From contig DATGWF010000007.1 in NCBI GenBank assembly GCA_035299585.1, positions 1 through 38,994 of the forward strand: a stretch of DNA of 38,994 nt, in the 5' to 3' direction. The position numbers were made by a program, and so were the translations under genes. Source of the stretch: DATGWF01 sp035299585. GTDB lineage: Bacteria > Actinomycetota > Actinomycetes > Actinomycetales > Microbacteriaceae. This document shows, piece after piece, positions 15,884 through 23,436 of the stretch; position 1 is the stretch's first letter; every line of letters starts with the position of its first letter. The notes under the pieces are model-generated. The model saw only the letters and a program-made list of their open reading frames with translations, was not told where the DNA came from and made no database searches.

Positions 15884-17106
15884 GTCGGGTTGGACTGCTC
15901 GAGCCGAGCGAACTCGTCGACATCGCGCATTGGTTGGAGCTGCTCGGGCATGTCGTCGTGACGCTCCCCGGCATCGATGCGATTGGGGCCGATTCGCGCG
16001 GAATCGAGTGTGTTGTGGTCTCGGCCGCATCACTTCGCGCCCGCCCCGAAGCCCAGGCCAGATGTGATGCGGCGGGCATCCGACTCATTGCCATCGTCCG
16101 AGACCAGTTCACTGACCATGGGCTTCTTCCGTCGGGGGTCGTCACCGTCCGTGAAAGTGAGTTGGCGGACGCACTTCCCGCTGCCGTCGCCCACGGTGTT
16201 GTTCCCACGCCGGGCGCACAGGCTTCAGCGGCGCCCTTGGTCGCAGTGTGGGGCGCACCCGGAGCCCCGGGGGCCTCCACGCTCGCTGCAAACCTCGCCG
16301 TGGAACTCGCCCTCGGTCCGCAACGGGGAGGCGCACGCGGACGCCGCAACGAACGGCGGCGGGTGGTGCTCATCGACCTCGACTGTTGGGCACCCGCGCT
16401 TGTGGCGATGTTCGGCGCAACCCCAGACGTACCCGGAGTCGTCGCCGCGGCTCGTCTCGCTGAGATGGGCGAGCTCACGCCGGCGGAGATTGCGCGACTC
16501 TGTGTCGATACGCCGTACGGCGTCCGATTGCTCGGTGGTTTGAGCGCAACGGGGCGGTGGGCGGAGCTCTCCGCAGCTCGAATCGGCCGGGTTCTCGACG
16601 CCGTCCGACGCAACGCCGACATGGTGGTTGTCGACCTCGGATCGCATGCTCCCCGCGACGAAATTGCCCTCTTGGATCCACTCGCCCCACGACGAACGAG
16701 CGCCGCGGAGGCCGCGGCAAGTGCGGCAACCCTGCTCATCGGTTGCGGCGCGGGCAATCCCATCAGCCTTGCTCGGCTCGTACGCGCTTGGCCGGCCTGG
16801 GCGGAGGTGACGACGGCACGTCGCGAACTCGTGGTCTCTCACGTGCGTCGCGGCGCTCTCGGCCTGGATTCGGCTGCCCAGATCAACCGCGCCTGCCGAG
16901 ACTTTATCGGGGTGCATCCGATGGCGTTGCTCCCTCGCGATCACCAGGCGGCGGATGCGACCATGCGCGCAGGACAACCGCTCGCGGTGGCGGCTGCGAA
17001 GTCGTCTCTACGGCACGCCATCCGTGAACTTGCGGCGGAGCTTGCTGGCGAGCTCTTGGGTGGCTCCGCAGTGGCGGGAGAGCCGACATCTCACGCCATA
17101 CGATAG
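15880..17106 (+). CDS. MinD/TadZ-like P-loop protein with a degenerate Walker A
   Basis: The 408-residue product has an N-terminal receiver-like region (about 1-110: LVDIAHWLELLGHVVVTLPG ... ECVVVSAASLRARP) and a MinD/CpaE-type ATPase domain from about 118. The nucleotide loop reads GAPGAPGASTLAANLA at 125-140: the glycines and final Ser-Thr are kept, but both the signature lysine and the P-loop lysine of KGGxGKST are absent. Later motifs are conserved in shape: VVLIDLDCWAP, MVVVDLGSHAP and ATLLIGCGAGNPISLARL. This resembles TadZ/CpaE localisation factors, where atypical loops are known. It is coupled to the SAF gene before it and lies four bases before the histidine kinase. Confidence 0.85.
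   Translation: MSRVGLLEPSELVDIAHWLELLGHVVVTLPGIDAIGADSRGIECVVVSAASLRARPEAQARCDAAGIRLIAIVRDQFTDHGLLPSGVVTVRESELADALPAAVAHGVVPTPGAQASAAPLVAVWGAPGAPGASTLAANLAVELALGPQRGGARGRRNERRRVVLIDLDCWAPALVAMFGATPDVPGVVAAARLAEMGELTPAEIARLCVDTPYGVRLLGGLSATGRWAELSAARIGRVLDAVRRNADMVVVDLGSHAPRDEIALLDPLAPRRTSAAEAAASAATLLIGCGAGNPISLARLVRAWPAWAEVTTARRELVVSHVRRGALGLDSAAQINRACRDFIGVHPMALLPRDHQAADATMRAGQPLAVAAAKSSLRHAIRELAAELAGELLGGSAVAGEPTSHAIR
17099..17104 (+). promoter_or_regulatory. -10 element overlapping the end of the ATPase gene
   Basis: TACGAT, then six bases (AGGAGC, also a ribosome binding site) and the ATG at 17111. The kinase may be expressed both from the operon and from its own leaderless start. Confidence 0.4.
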
Positions 17107-17110
17107 GAGC

Positions 17111-18598
17111 ATGGCCACCCTGAGCGACGTTGTCCTGTCGCGTCCCGAGCGCTCCCAAGACGATGTGTATTGGCTGCAGCTCCTTGTTCGAGACCTCCCG
17201 CTCCTGGCCGATTTGGCGTTTGCAGACCTGGTCCTGTGGGTGCCCAACTCTGACGGACAGTTCGTCGCGGTTGCTCTTGCCCGCCCGTCGAGTGCGGCGA
17301 CCCTGTTCTACCGCGACTTTGTCGGAACGACGGTTCCGGACGGTTGGAGCGATTTGGTGTCGGCGGCCTACGATTCCGGCGACATTGTCGACAGCTCGGC
17401 GCTGGACTGGTACGAGGAGATTCCGACGCGCGTGAGTGCCGTTCCGGTTCGGCGGCGCGCGGAGGGCTCGGGCGAGCTGTTCGGACCGATTGCGGTGCTC
17501 ACGCGGCACATGAACCTCGGTCAGACGCGCACACCGAGCCGCCAGGAGCTGGCATCGAACGAGGCCGTGAGCGAGCTATTCGGCATGATCTCAAACGGCG
17601 ACTTCCCCGACCTCGGAGCGCCGACCGGTCAGCGTCGGGGCGCGCCCCGCGCTTCGGACGGCATGATTCGTCTCGACGTCGACGGCATCGTCACGTTTGC
17701 AAGTCCGAACGCGATGTCAGCGTTTAACCGCATGGGTGTGGCCGAGGAACTCGAGGGCCAATCCCTCGCCGAGGTCACAACGCGGGTTCTCGAGGGCGCG
17801 CACGTCGTCGATGAGTCCCTCCCGCTCGTCGTGACGGGTCGTGCGCCGTGGCGTACGGACATCGAGGCGCGCGGTGTTTCGGTATCTCTCCGAGCGATTC
17901 CGTTGCGCGCGGGGGCCGCCAGAACCGGTGCTGTCATCCTCTGCCGTGACGTCACCGAACTGCGACAGCAAGAGCAGGAACTGCTCACCAAGGATGCCAC
18001 CATCCGGGAGATTCACCACCGTGTGAAGAACAACCTCCAGACGGTTGCGTCCCTGTTGCGCATCCAAGCTCGCCGGGCGACCACTCCCGAAGCGAGCGAT
18101 GCCCTCGGTCAGGCCATGCGTCGCGTGGAGGCGATTGCGCTCGTGCACGACACGCTTTCATCCGGATTGAGTCAGAACGTCGACTTCGACGACGTCTTCG
18201 ATCGGGTGCTGATGCTCGCTGCGGAGGTGGCATCGGCTCATAACTCGACGGCCCACACCAGGAAATCGGGACTCTTTGGCGTGTTGCCGTCGAGCTATGC
18301 GACGCCCTTGGCGGTTGCGCTCACCGAATTGGTGGCGAACGCCGTCGAACACGGGCTCAAGGGGCAGTCTGGCACCGTGGATGTGACCGCGGAACGTGGC
18401 GAGGAGGCGCTCGCGATTCGCGTGCACGACTCCGGGCTCGGTCTCACCGACGGGGTCGTTGGCGAGGGGCTGGGTACGCAGATTGTGCGCACGCTCATCC
18501 AGGGTGAACTGAGCGGAACGATTGCCTGGTCGAGCGCACCCGGAGCTGGAACGGACGTCGATATCCGAATCCCGTTGCGCTGGATGAAGCTCGACTAG
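17111..18598 (+). CDS. pdtaS: PdtaS-like sensor histidine kinase
   Basis: This soluble 495-residue kinase matches the PdtaS type. An N-terminal GAF-like domain (about 1-150) is followed by a PAS-like domain (about 180-285). A HisKA_2 dimerisation domain then holds EIHHRVKNNLQTVASLLRIQ, with the phospho-accepting His near 302/303. The HATPase domain has LVANAVEHG (N box), VHDSGLGLTDG (G1) and EGLGTQIVRTL (G2). In mycobacteria PdtaS signals to PdtaR, an ANTAR RNA-binding antiterminator; no pdtaR gene is in this window, which fits its separate location elsewhere. The ATG at 17111 has AGGAG upstream. It is convergent with whiB, as in Rv3220c/Rv3219 (from memory). Confidence 0.93.
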   Translation: MATLSDVVLSRPERSQDDVYWLQLLVRDLPLLADLAFADLVLWVPNSDGQFVAVALARPSSAATLFYRDFVGTTVPDGWSDLVSAAYDSGDIVDSSALDWYEEIPTRVSAVPVRRRAEGSGELFGPIAVLTRHMNLGQTRTPSRQELASNEAVSELFGMISNGDFPDLGAPTGQRRGAPRASDGMIRLDVDGIVTFASPNAMSAFNRMGVAEELEGQSLAEVTTRVLEGAHVVDESLPLVVTGRAPWRTDIEARGVSVSLRAIPLRAGAARTGAVILCRDVTELRQQEQELLTKDATIREIHHRVKNNLQTVASLLRIQARRATTPEASDALGQAMRRVEAIALVHDTLSSGLSQNVDFDDVFDRVLMLAAEVASAHNSTAHTRKSGLFGVLPSSYATPLAVALTELVANAVEHGLKGQSGTVDVTAERGEEALAIRVHDSGLGLTDGVVGEGLGTQIVRTLIQGELSGTIAWSSAPGAGTDVDIRIPLRWMKLD

Positions 18599-18658
18599 CT
18601 CGCGCGTCGAGCGCGCGCGACGAACCTGCCCGACTAGCCTGCGCGTCGAGCGCGGGCG
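18592..18658. repeat. Duplicated hairpin sequence between pdtaS and whiB tails
   Basis: A 28-base unit at 18592-18619 recurs at 18631-18658 with 25 of 28 bases identical. Each copy holds the inverted pair GCGC-GTCGA-GCGC. Copy 1 contains the pdtaS stop, copy 2 the whiB stop, both as CTAG. The two hairpins could terminate the convergent genes. Confidence 0.75.
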
Positions 18659-18882
18659 GCACGGCGCTTGAGAGCGCGGCGCTCATCCTCGCTCAAGCCA
18701 CCCCAAACACCCGAGTCCTGGCCGGATTCGAGAGCGTACTGCAAGCAGATTTCGGTGACCGTACACCGGGCGCAGACAGCCTTGGCCTTTTCGATTTGGT
18801 CGACGGCCGGACCGGTGTTCCCGACTGGGAAGAACAGTTCGGGGTCTGCGGTGAGGCAAGCGGCCTTGTCGCGCCAATCCAT
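18634..18882 (-). CDS. whiB1: WhiB-family iron-sulfur transcription factor (WhiB1/WblE-like)
   Basis: This 82-residue protein carries the four cluster-ligand cysteines C9, C37, C40 and C46 in the pattern C-x27-C-x2-C-x5-C, followed by the DNA-interaction turn GVWGG (58-62) and a basic tail (KRRAARARRAG). WhiB proteins hold a [4Fe-4S] cluster, bind region 4 of the main sigma factor and respond to NO or redox change. Length and the position next to pdtaS match WhiB1 (WblE), an essential member in mycobacteria. The ATG at 18882 has AAGGAG eight bases upstream, a normal ribosome binding site, unlike most neighbours. Its stop lies within a duplicated hairpin. Confidence 0.93.
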   Translation of the reverse strand: MDWRDKAACLTADPELFFPVGNTGPAVDQIEKAKAVCARCTVTEICLQYALESGQDSGVWGGLSEDERRALKRRAARARRAG

Positions 18883-18991
18883 GACTTTGCTCCTTGATAT
18901 GCCGCACCCTGCGGCGCAGAGTGCACGGCCAGGTCATGAGATGATGATCGAGCGATCGGCTCACGACCCTGTGAGCATGCAAGCTGGCCGA

Positions 18992-18997
18992 CACTAT
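18992..18997 (+). promoter_or_regulatory. -10 element for the 19004 membrane gene
   Basis: CACTAT is followed by six bases and the ATG at 19004. Spacing is as at the other starts; the core is weaker than TATAAT. Confidence 0.4.
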
Positions 18998-19003
18998 GCT
19001 CCC

Positions 19004-19468
19004 ATGGGCGAGGCCGAGAATCAAGGGAACCACGAAGGTATGTCTGATCTGCACACTCCGTCGTCACAACCCGGCGAACCGAGCTCGCGGGCGCGGGCTG
19101 CTCACCGAGTCCTCGTATTCGTGGTGGCCGCCGAAGCACTCGGGCTCTGGTTGGGCTTCGCTTGGCTCGTCTTCGAGCTCGGAACGGCACGTCCGGACTC
19201 GCTCTCGAGCGCCCTGGCGCTCATCGTCCTGGTCGGCGTGCTCGCGCTCTGGATTTCTGCCACCGCGATTGCCTTGGCGCGGCGCATCCGCTGGTCTCGC
19301 GGCTCCACCATCACCTGGCAGGTGCTGCAAACGGCGATCGCCTTCGGCGCAAGTCAGGGAGCCAACGCTAACGGAACGATTGCGCTGGCCCTGTTTATCC
19401 CCGCAGCGCTTGCCTTCGGAATCGTCGTTTCACGAACCGGGCGCTCGATGTTTCGACTCGAGGACTAG
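19004..19468 (+). CDS. Small four-helix membrane protein, unknown function
   Basis: The 154-residue product has a hydrophilic N terminus of about 35 residues and then four predicted membrane helices: VLVFVVAAEALGLWLGFAWL, SALALIVLVGVLALWISATA, ITWQVLQTAIAFGASQ and IALALFIPAALAFGIVVS. No enzyme motif is visible; this pattern is common among uncharacterised actinobacterial membrane proteins. Start choice is uncertain: the ATG at 19004 fits the leaderless spacing, while another in-frame ATG at 19040 would give 142 residues. Its stop shares three bases with the stop of the convergent bcp gene. Confidence 0.75.
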   Translation: MGEAENQGNHEGMSDLHTPSSQPGEPSSRARAAHRVLVFVVAAEALGLWLGFAWLVFELGTARPDSLSSALALIVLVGVLALWISATAIALARRIRWSRGSTITWQVLQTAIAFGASQGANANGTIALALFIPAALAFGIVVSRTGRSMFRLED

Positions 19469-19932
19469 TCGAGACCGAGCTTCTTGCGCAGCGAGGCAAC
19501 GTGCCCCGTCGCCTTGACGTTGTAGAGCGCGTGCTCGATGACGCCATGCTCGTCGATCACGAAGGTCGAGCGGATTGAGCCAACCACGGGCTTGCCGTAG
19601 AGCTTCTTCTCGCCCCAGGCGCCATACGCTTCTTGAACCGCGTGGTCTTCGTCGGAGAGCAGCGGGAAAGTGAGCGCATCACGCTCGACGAACTTGGCCA
19701 GCTCGGTCACCGGGTCCTTCGAGATGCCGAGCACGCGATAGCCGGCGCCCTGCAAGGATGCGAGATTGTCGCGGAAGTCGCAGGCCTGGGTCGTGCAACC
19801 CGGAGTCATGGCCGCCGGGTAGAAGTACACGATGACCTTGTCGCCGCGAAACGAGCTCAGCGACACCGGGGTTCCGGTCGCGTCGTTCAACGTAAATTCG
19901 GGAGCGGTGGTGCCGGGGGTAAGCGTCGTCAT
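19465..19932 (-). CDS. bcp: Thioredoxin-dependent peroxiredoxin (Bcp/PrxQ type)
   Basis: This 155-residue cytosolic peroxiredoxin reduces peroxides using thioredoxin. The active site is TPGCTTQACDFRDN, with a peroxidatic Cys and a resolving Cys five residues later, the atypical 2-Cys arrangement of E. coli Bcp. The thioredoxin fold is further seen in VIVYFYPAAMTPG, VLGISKDP and RSTFVIDEHG. A longer upstream frame exists, but ATG 19932 is strongly favoured: it begins MTTLTPGTTAPEFTL, as in the family, and has TACACT six bases upstream. It follows rsgA by 20 bases on the same strand. Confidence 0.95.
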   Translation of the reverse strand: MTTLTPGTTAPEFTLNDATGTPVSLSSFRGDKVIVYFYPAAMTPGCTTQACDFRDNLASLQGAGYRVLGISKDPVTELAKFVERDALTFPLLSDEDHAVQEAYGAWGEKKLYGKPVVGSIRSTFVIDEHGVIEHALYNVKATGHVASLRKKLGLD

Positions 19933-19938
19933 GCCGCC

Positions 19939-19944
19939 AGTGTA
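19939..19944 (-). promoter_or_regulatory. -10 element for leaderless bcp
   Basis: On the minus strand this reads TACACT, followed by six bases and the ATG at 19932. It sits in the 20-base gap after rsgA and may give bcp its own transcript. Confidence 0.5.
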
Positions 19945-19952
19945 GCGAGCGG

Positions 19953-20999
19953 CTAGTCGTGGGAGAAAGTCGCGATGAGTCGGTGAAATGAGTCGAGGCG
20001 AGTGGCAAGCACGGGGTTGCCGCCGTTGGCGAGCGCTCGATCGACAGCCGCCTGGATTTCGCAGTCGGGAGCTTCGGCTGCATGGGTGCATCCTCGCGGG
20101 CATTCCGGCGCGAGGTCGGCCAGATCGGCGAACGCGTCGAGAAGGTGCGACGGGTCGACGTGGCCGAGGCCGAACGATCGAATGCCCGGAGTGTCAATGA
20201 TCCAACCGTGCTCCTGCCCACGTCCGACGCGGAGGGTGAGCGAAGACGATGAGGTGTGGCGTCCGCGACCGGTGACTTCGTTGACGGCGCCCGTAGCGCG
20301 TCCGGCGTCCGGGACGAGCGCGTTGACGAGCGTCGATTTCCCGACACCGGAATGACCGACGAAGACCGTTCGGTGTCCCATGAGAGCCGACACAAGCTTC
20401 GAGTGCGGTTCGTCGTCGCTCCGGTGGGTGAACACGGGGATGTCGAGGGCGGCGAAGTGTTCGAGAAATGCGCTCGGGTCTGCGAGGTCGGTCTTGGTGA
20501 GACAGAGAATTGGTTCGATACCAGCGTCGTAGGCAGCCAGCAAGTAGCGGTCGACCAGGCGCACGCGTGGTTCGGGGTTGGCCGCGGCGCACACGATGAG
20601 CAGCTGGTCGGCGTTCGCCACGATGACACGTTCGACCTGGTCGGTGTCGTCAGCGCTGCGACGCAGAACCGTCGAACGTTCCTCGACGCGAACGATTCGG
20701 CTCAGGGCGCCATCATCGCCACTCGTGTCGCCAACCAGGGCGACCGAATCTCCTGTCACGACCGCTTTGCGCGGGAGTTCGCGCGCAGAGGTTGCGATGA
20801 CGGTGCGCTCGGTCGGTCCGCCCTCATCGAGAAGCACGTGATATCGACCACGGTCCACCCAGAGCACCATTCCCGTTACGGCATCATCGTGGCTCGGACG
20901 CGTCTTGGTTCGCGGCCGGGTGCCCTTTCGGTTCGGTCGAATCCGAACGGAGGATTCGTCGTATCGCTCGTCCTCGTCGTCTGCGCCGAGCCAACTCAT
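19953..20999 (-). CDS. rsgA: Ribosome small-subunit-dependent GTPase A
   Basis: RsgA (348 residues) is a GTPase checkpoint in late 30S subunit assembly. An OB fold (about 45-115, GMVLWVDRGRYHVLLDEGG) precedes a circularly permuted G domain in which G4 (LTKTDL) comes before G1 (GHSGVGKSTL), G2-like RGRHTS and G3 (DTPGIRSFGL). The C-terminal zinc knuckle is CPRGCTHAAEAPDCEI. The N-terminal 35 residues are acidic then Arg/Lys-rich, an actinobacterial extension. Start ATG at 20999 overlaps the aroA stop (ATGA), which favours it over a longer frame to 21017. The pair aroA-rsgA is conserved (Rv3227-Rv3228c, from memory). Confidence 0.95.
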   Translation of the reverse strand: MSWLGADDEDERYDESSVRIRPNRKGTRPRTKTRPSHDDAVTGMVLWVDRGRYHVLLDEGGPTERTVIATSARELPRKAVVTGDSVALVGDTSGDDGALSRIVRVEERSTVLRRSADDTDQVERVIVANADQLLIVCAAANPEPRVRLVDRYLLAAYDAGIEPILCLTKTDLADPSAFLEHFAALDIPVFTHRSDDEPHSKLVSALMGHRTVFVGHSGVGKSTLVNALVPDAGRATGAVNEVTGRGRHTSSSSLTLRVGRGQEHGWIIDTPGIRSFGLGHVDPSHLLDAFADLADLAPECPRGCTHAAEAPDCEIQAAVDRALANGGNPVLATRLDSFHRLIATFSHD

Positions 21000-22345
21000 T
21001 CGAGTAACCCGTTCCACAGCTCGCGGAATTGGGGGAGTGTCTTGCTCGTCGCCCCGATGTCGTCAACCTCCACGCCAGGGACTCGAAGGCCGATGATGGC
21101 GCCCGCGGTTGCCATGCGGTGGTCGGCATAGGCGTGCCACAGGCCGCCGTGCAGCTGGCCTTCACGCACTTCGATGCCATCTTCAAGCTCGATCGCGTCA
21201 CCGCCCAGGCCGCGAATCTCGGCGACGAGTGCGGCGAGGCGGTCGGTTTCGTGATGCCGGATGTGGCCGATGCCGGTAAACCGACTCGTTCCTGTGGCAA
21301 GCGCGGCAAGAGCTACGAGCGGCGGAGCGAGCTCGCCGCCGGTGTGCAGATCGAGGGTCACCGGCAGCACCTCGGGACCGCCGGTGACCCGGACGTCGGA
21401 GCCGATGCGCTCAACCGTGGCGCCAAAGAGCGGGAGGTAACGCAACAGGTCGTCGCCCACCTGCGTCGTCGAGGTTGGCCAGTTGCGAACGGTCACGCTT
21501 CCGGCCGTCGCGACGGCGGCCGCCAAGAATGGGCCGGCGTTCGACAGGTCTGGTTCGATGACGACGGTGCGGCCGGCGATTGGCTGTGGTGCGACCACCC
21601 AGCGACCGGGTACGGGGGTGTCGACTCGCACCCCGCGGGCCGCCAGTGCCGCGATGGTCATCTCGATGTGCGGCATGCTCGGCAGACGTTCCCCGACGTG
21701 TCGGAGGTCGACTCCGTCAACGAATCGCGGCGCCGCCATGAGCACACCCGAAACAAACTGGCTCGAGGCCGACGCATCAATCTCGACGATGCCACCGCGA
21801 ACCTGACCGGTTCCGTGCACCGTGAACGGCAGTGCGTTGTGGTGGTCGGCAGCGATGTCGACCCCGAGCGCGCGAAGCGCCGCAATCGTGCCGCTCATCG
21901 GCCGCTTGCGTGCGTACGCGTCACCGTCGAACGTCGTGGGTCCGAGGGCAAGGGCGGCCACGAGCGGGGCAAAGCGCATCACGTTTCCAGCGAGTCCGCA
22001 GTCGATGGACGTCGAGCCGATCAGCTCCTCGGGAGGTGTCACGAGGAGGTCGGGACCGAACGGTGATTCGCCGGCGACCTCGTCGATGGTGACGCCCAGG
22101 TTGCGGAGCGCCTCGATCATGAGGGCGCTATCTCTCGCGTGCATTGGAAAGCGAACGAGCGAGGGCTCGGTGGCGAGCGCCGACAGGATGAGTTCCCGGT
22201 TTGTCAGCGATTTTGAGCCGGGAAGATCGACGACGGCATTCACGGCCGAGGGGTGATGCGGCGCAGCCCACGTGGGCGGCTCACCCAGCGGCGCGTCGTC
22301 GCCGTACGGGTTGAACTGCGGTTGGGAATATCGCTGAACGGGCAT
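20996..22345 (-). CDS. aroA: 3-phosphoshikimate 1-carboxyvinyltransferase (EPSP synthase)
   Basis: EPSP synthase joins shikimate-3-phosphate and phosphoenolpyruvate in the sixth step to chorismate. The 449-residue protein has about 30 extra N-terminal residues, then DLPGSKSLTNRELILSALA, the first substrate loop. It continues with GLAGNVMRFAPLVAAL (equivalent to the GNAGTAMRP region), DLSNAGPFLAAA, and near the C terminus HRMATAGAIIGL and TSKTLPQF. TACCCT lies eight bases before the ATG at 22345. It is divergent from sigH across 77 bases and translationally coupled to rsgA. Confidence 0.96.
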   Translation of the reverse strand: MPVQRYSQPQFNPYGDDAPLGEPPTWAAPHHPSAVNAVVDLPGSKSLTNRELILSALATEPSLVRFPMHARDSALMIEALRNLGVTIDEVAGESPFGPDLLVTPPEELIGSTSIDCGLAGNVMRFAPLVAALALGPTTFDGDAYARKRPMSGTIAALRALGVDIAADHHNALPFTVHGTGQVRGGIVEIDASASSQFVSGVLMAAPRFVDGVDLRHVGERLPSMPHIEMTIAALAARGVRVDTPVPGRWVVAPQPIAGRTVVIEPDLSNAGPFLAAAVATAGSVTVRNWPTSTTQVGDDLLRYLPLFGATVERIGSDVRVTGGPEVLPVTLDLHTGGELAPPLVALAALATGTSRFTGIGHIRHHETDRLAALVAEIRGLGGDAIELEDGIEVREGQLHGGLWHAYADHRMATAGAIIGLRVPGVEVDDIGATSKTLPQFRELWNGLLE

Positions 22346-22353
22346 CGGTTTCT

Positions 22354-22359
22354 AGGGTA
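22354..22359 (-). promoter_or_regulatory. -10 element for aroA
   Basis: On the minus strand this reads TACCCT, with eight bases to the ATG at 22345. Confidence 0.45.
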
Positions 22360-22408
22360 GTGCCCACACTCTCGACTCTGTCACCCGAGCGCCCTCGCGA
22401 CCGCGCCC

Positions 22409-22414
22409 TAAGAT
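22409..22414 (+). promoter_or_regulatory. -10 element for sigH
   Basis: TAAGAT is followed by eight bases and the GTG start at 22423. A GGAAT-N18-GTT autoregulated SigH/SigR promoter was looked for in the aroA-sigH gap and not seen. Confidence 0.5.
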
Positions 22415-22422
22415 GGGGCACT

Positions 22423-23019
22423 GTGGGTGAGGCAGACGAACGTCGCAGACGCGCCGACCTGTTTGAATCGCAGGCGCTCGAGTTCCTCGACCCGCTGTAC
22501 GGTGCGGCGCTGCGCATGACCCGAAATCCGGCCGACGCCGAGGACCTCGTTCAAGAGACATTCGCGAAAGCGTTCGCCGCTTTCGATCGATTCGAGCAGG
22601 GAACCAACCTGAAGGCGTGGCTCTACCGCATTCTGACCAACACCTACATCAACGGCTACCGTAAGCGGCAGCACCAACCTCACACCCAGGTGGTCGAGGA
22701 CCTCGAGGACTGGCAGCTCGGTGGTGCGGAATCAATGTCGGCGACGAGTTCGAAGTCGGCAGAGGTTGAAGCCTTCGATCGGATGCCGGCATCGGTCGTG
22801 AAGGATGCACTCGGCGCCCTGTCGGAGGATTTCCGCATGGTCGTCTATTACGCGGATGTTGAAGGTTTTACGTACCAGGAGATCGCCGACATGATGGGCA
22901 CTCCGATTGGCACGGTCATGAGTCGGCTCCACCGCGGACGACGGCTCCTGCGCGAGTCGCTGCGAGAGTATGCGCGCGAGCAAGGATTCACGGTGACGGA
23001 GAAGGGAACGGGAGCATGA
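22423..23019 (+). CDS. sigH: ECF sigma factor of the SigH/SigR (RpoE) thiol-stress type
   Basis: This 198-residue ECF sigma factor directs RNA polymerase to oxidative and disulfide-stress genes in actinobacteria. Region 2 (about 15-85) has LDPLYGAALRMTRNPADAED, LVQETFAKAFAAFDRFEQGT, LKAWLYRILTNTYINGYRKR. Region 4 (about 130-185) has LGALSEDFRMVVYYADVEGF, TYQEIADMMGTPIGTVMSRL and HRGRRLLRESL. GTG 22423 is chosen because it follows TAAGAT and starts close to region 2; an upstream in-frame start at 22360 would overlap the promoter. The last four bases (ATGA) are shared with the anti-sigma gene. Confidence 0.95.
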   Translation: MGEADERRRRADLFESQALEFLDPLYGAALRMTRNPADAEDLVQETFAKAFAAFDRFEQGTNLKAWLYRILTNTYINGYRKRQHQPHTQVVEDLEDWQLGGAESMSATSSKSAEVEAFDRMPASVVKDALGALSEDFRMVVYYADVEGFTYQEIADMMGTPIGTVMSRLHRGRRLLRESLREYAREQGFTVTEKGTGA

Positions 23020-23369
23020 TGGATTGCGGTTGCGACAAGGCCCGACGCGAGCTCGAGGAGTATCTCCACAACGAACTCTGCAGCGAGGACGCCGCAGACA
23101 TTCGCGCACACATCGCCAATTGTCCGGAGTGCGCCGACGAGCATCAGATTGGGCGGGTGCTCACCGATGTCGTCGAGCGCGCCTGCAAGGAAGATGCGGT
23201 CGCTCCACAGACACTTCGCGGCCAAGTCTTGAGCCGGCTGCGAGTGATTCAGGCAGCCCACCCGGGCGCGTCCGTTGCGTGCGCATGCGGCCATCAGGGC
23301 GGCGTGTGCAGTTGCGACGAGTCCTGCCCTTCAGGACAGGCGCGCGCGACGGTCGCCGACGCGCTCTAG
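23016..23369 (+). CDS. rsrA: Zinc-binding anti-sigma factor RsrA type, with Cys-rich tail
   Basis: RsrA holds SigH/SigR inactive; oxidation of its zinc-site cysteines forms a disulfide, releases zinc and frees the sigma factor. The 117-residue protein has the ZAS motif H32-x3-C36-x2-C39 (HIANCPEC) and an upstream C22 as the partner ligand. Two further Cys (C4, C6) lie at the N terminus. After the usual end of the domain (about residue 84) there is an extra tail with C89, C91, H93, C98, C100 and C104, not present in Streptomyces RsrA as I recall it. ATG overlaps the sigH stop. Confidence 0.93.
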   Translation: MMDCGCDKARRELEEYLHNELCSEDAADIRAHIANCPECADEHQIGRVLTDVVERACKEDAVAPQTLRGQVLSRLRVIQAAHPGASVACACGHQGGVCSCDESCPSGQARATVADAL

Positions 23370-23392
23370 CGGGCTCGACGCTCGCGAGCGCT

Positions 23393-23431
23393 GGGCACGC
23401 TCACATGGTGCTCGAGAGCGCCAGTGTGCCC
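23393..23431. terminator. Probable bidirectional terminator between rsrA and kgd
   Basis: GGGCAC (23393-23398) pairs with GTGCCC (23426-23431), enclosing an inner near-palindrome GGTGCTCGAGAGCGCC. A separate 12-base palindrome CGCTCGCGAGCG lies just before (23379-23390). Both sit between the convergent stops of rsrA and kgd. Confidence 0.55.
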
Positions 23432-23436
23432 ATCGG

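Noticed and set aside
22346..22422. SigH/SigR autoregulatory promoter (GGAAT-N18-GTT) before sigH
   Set aside because: Neither half-site was found on either strand in the gap; only a housekeeping-type -10 is visible.
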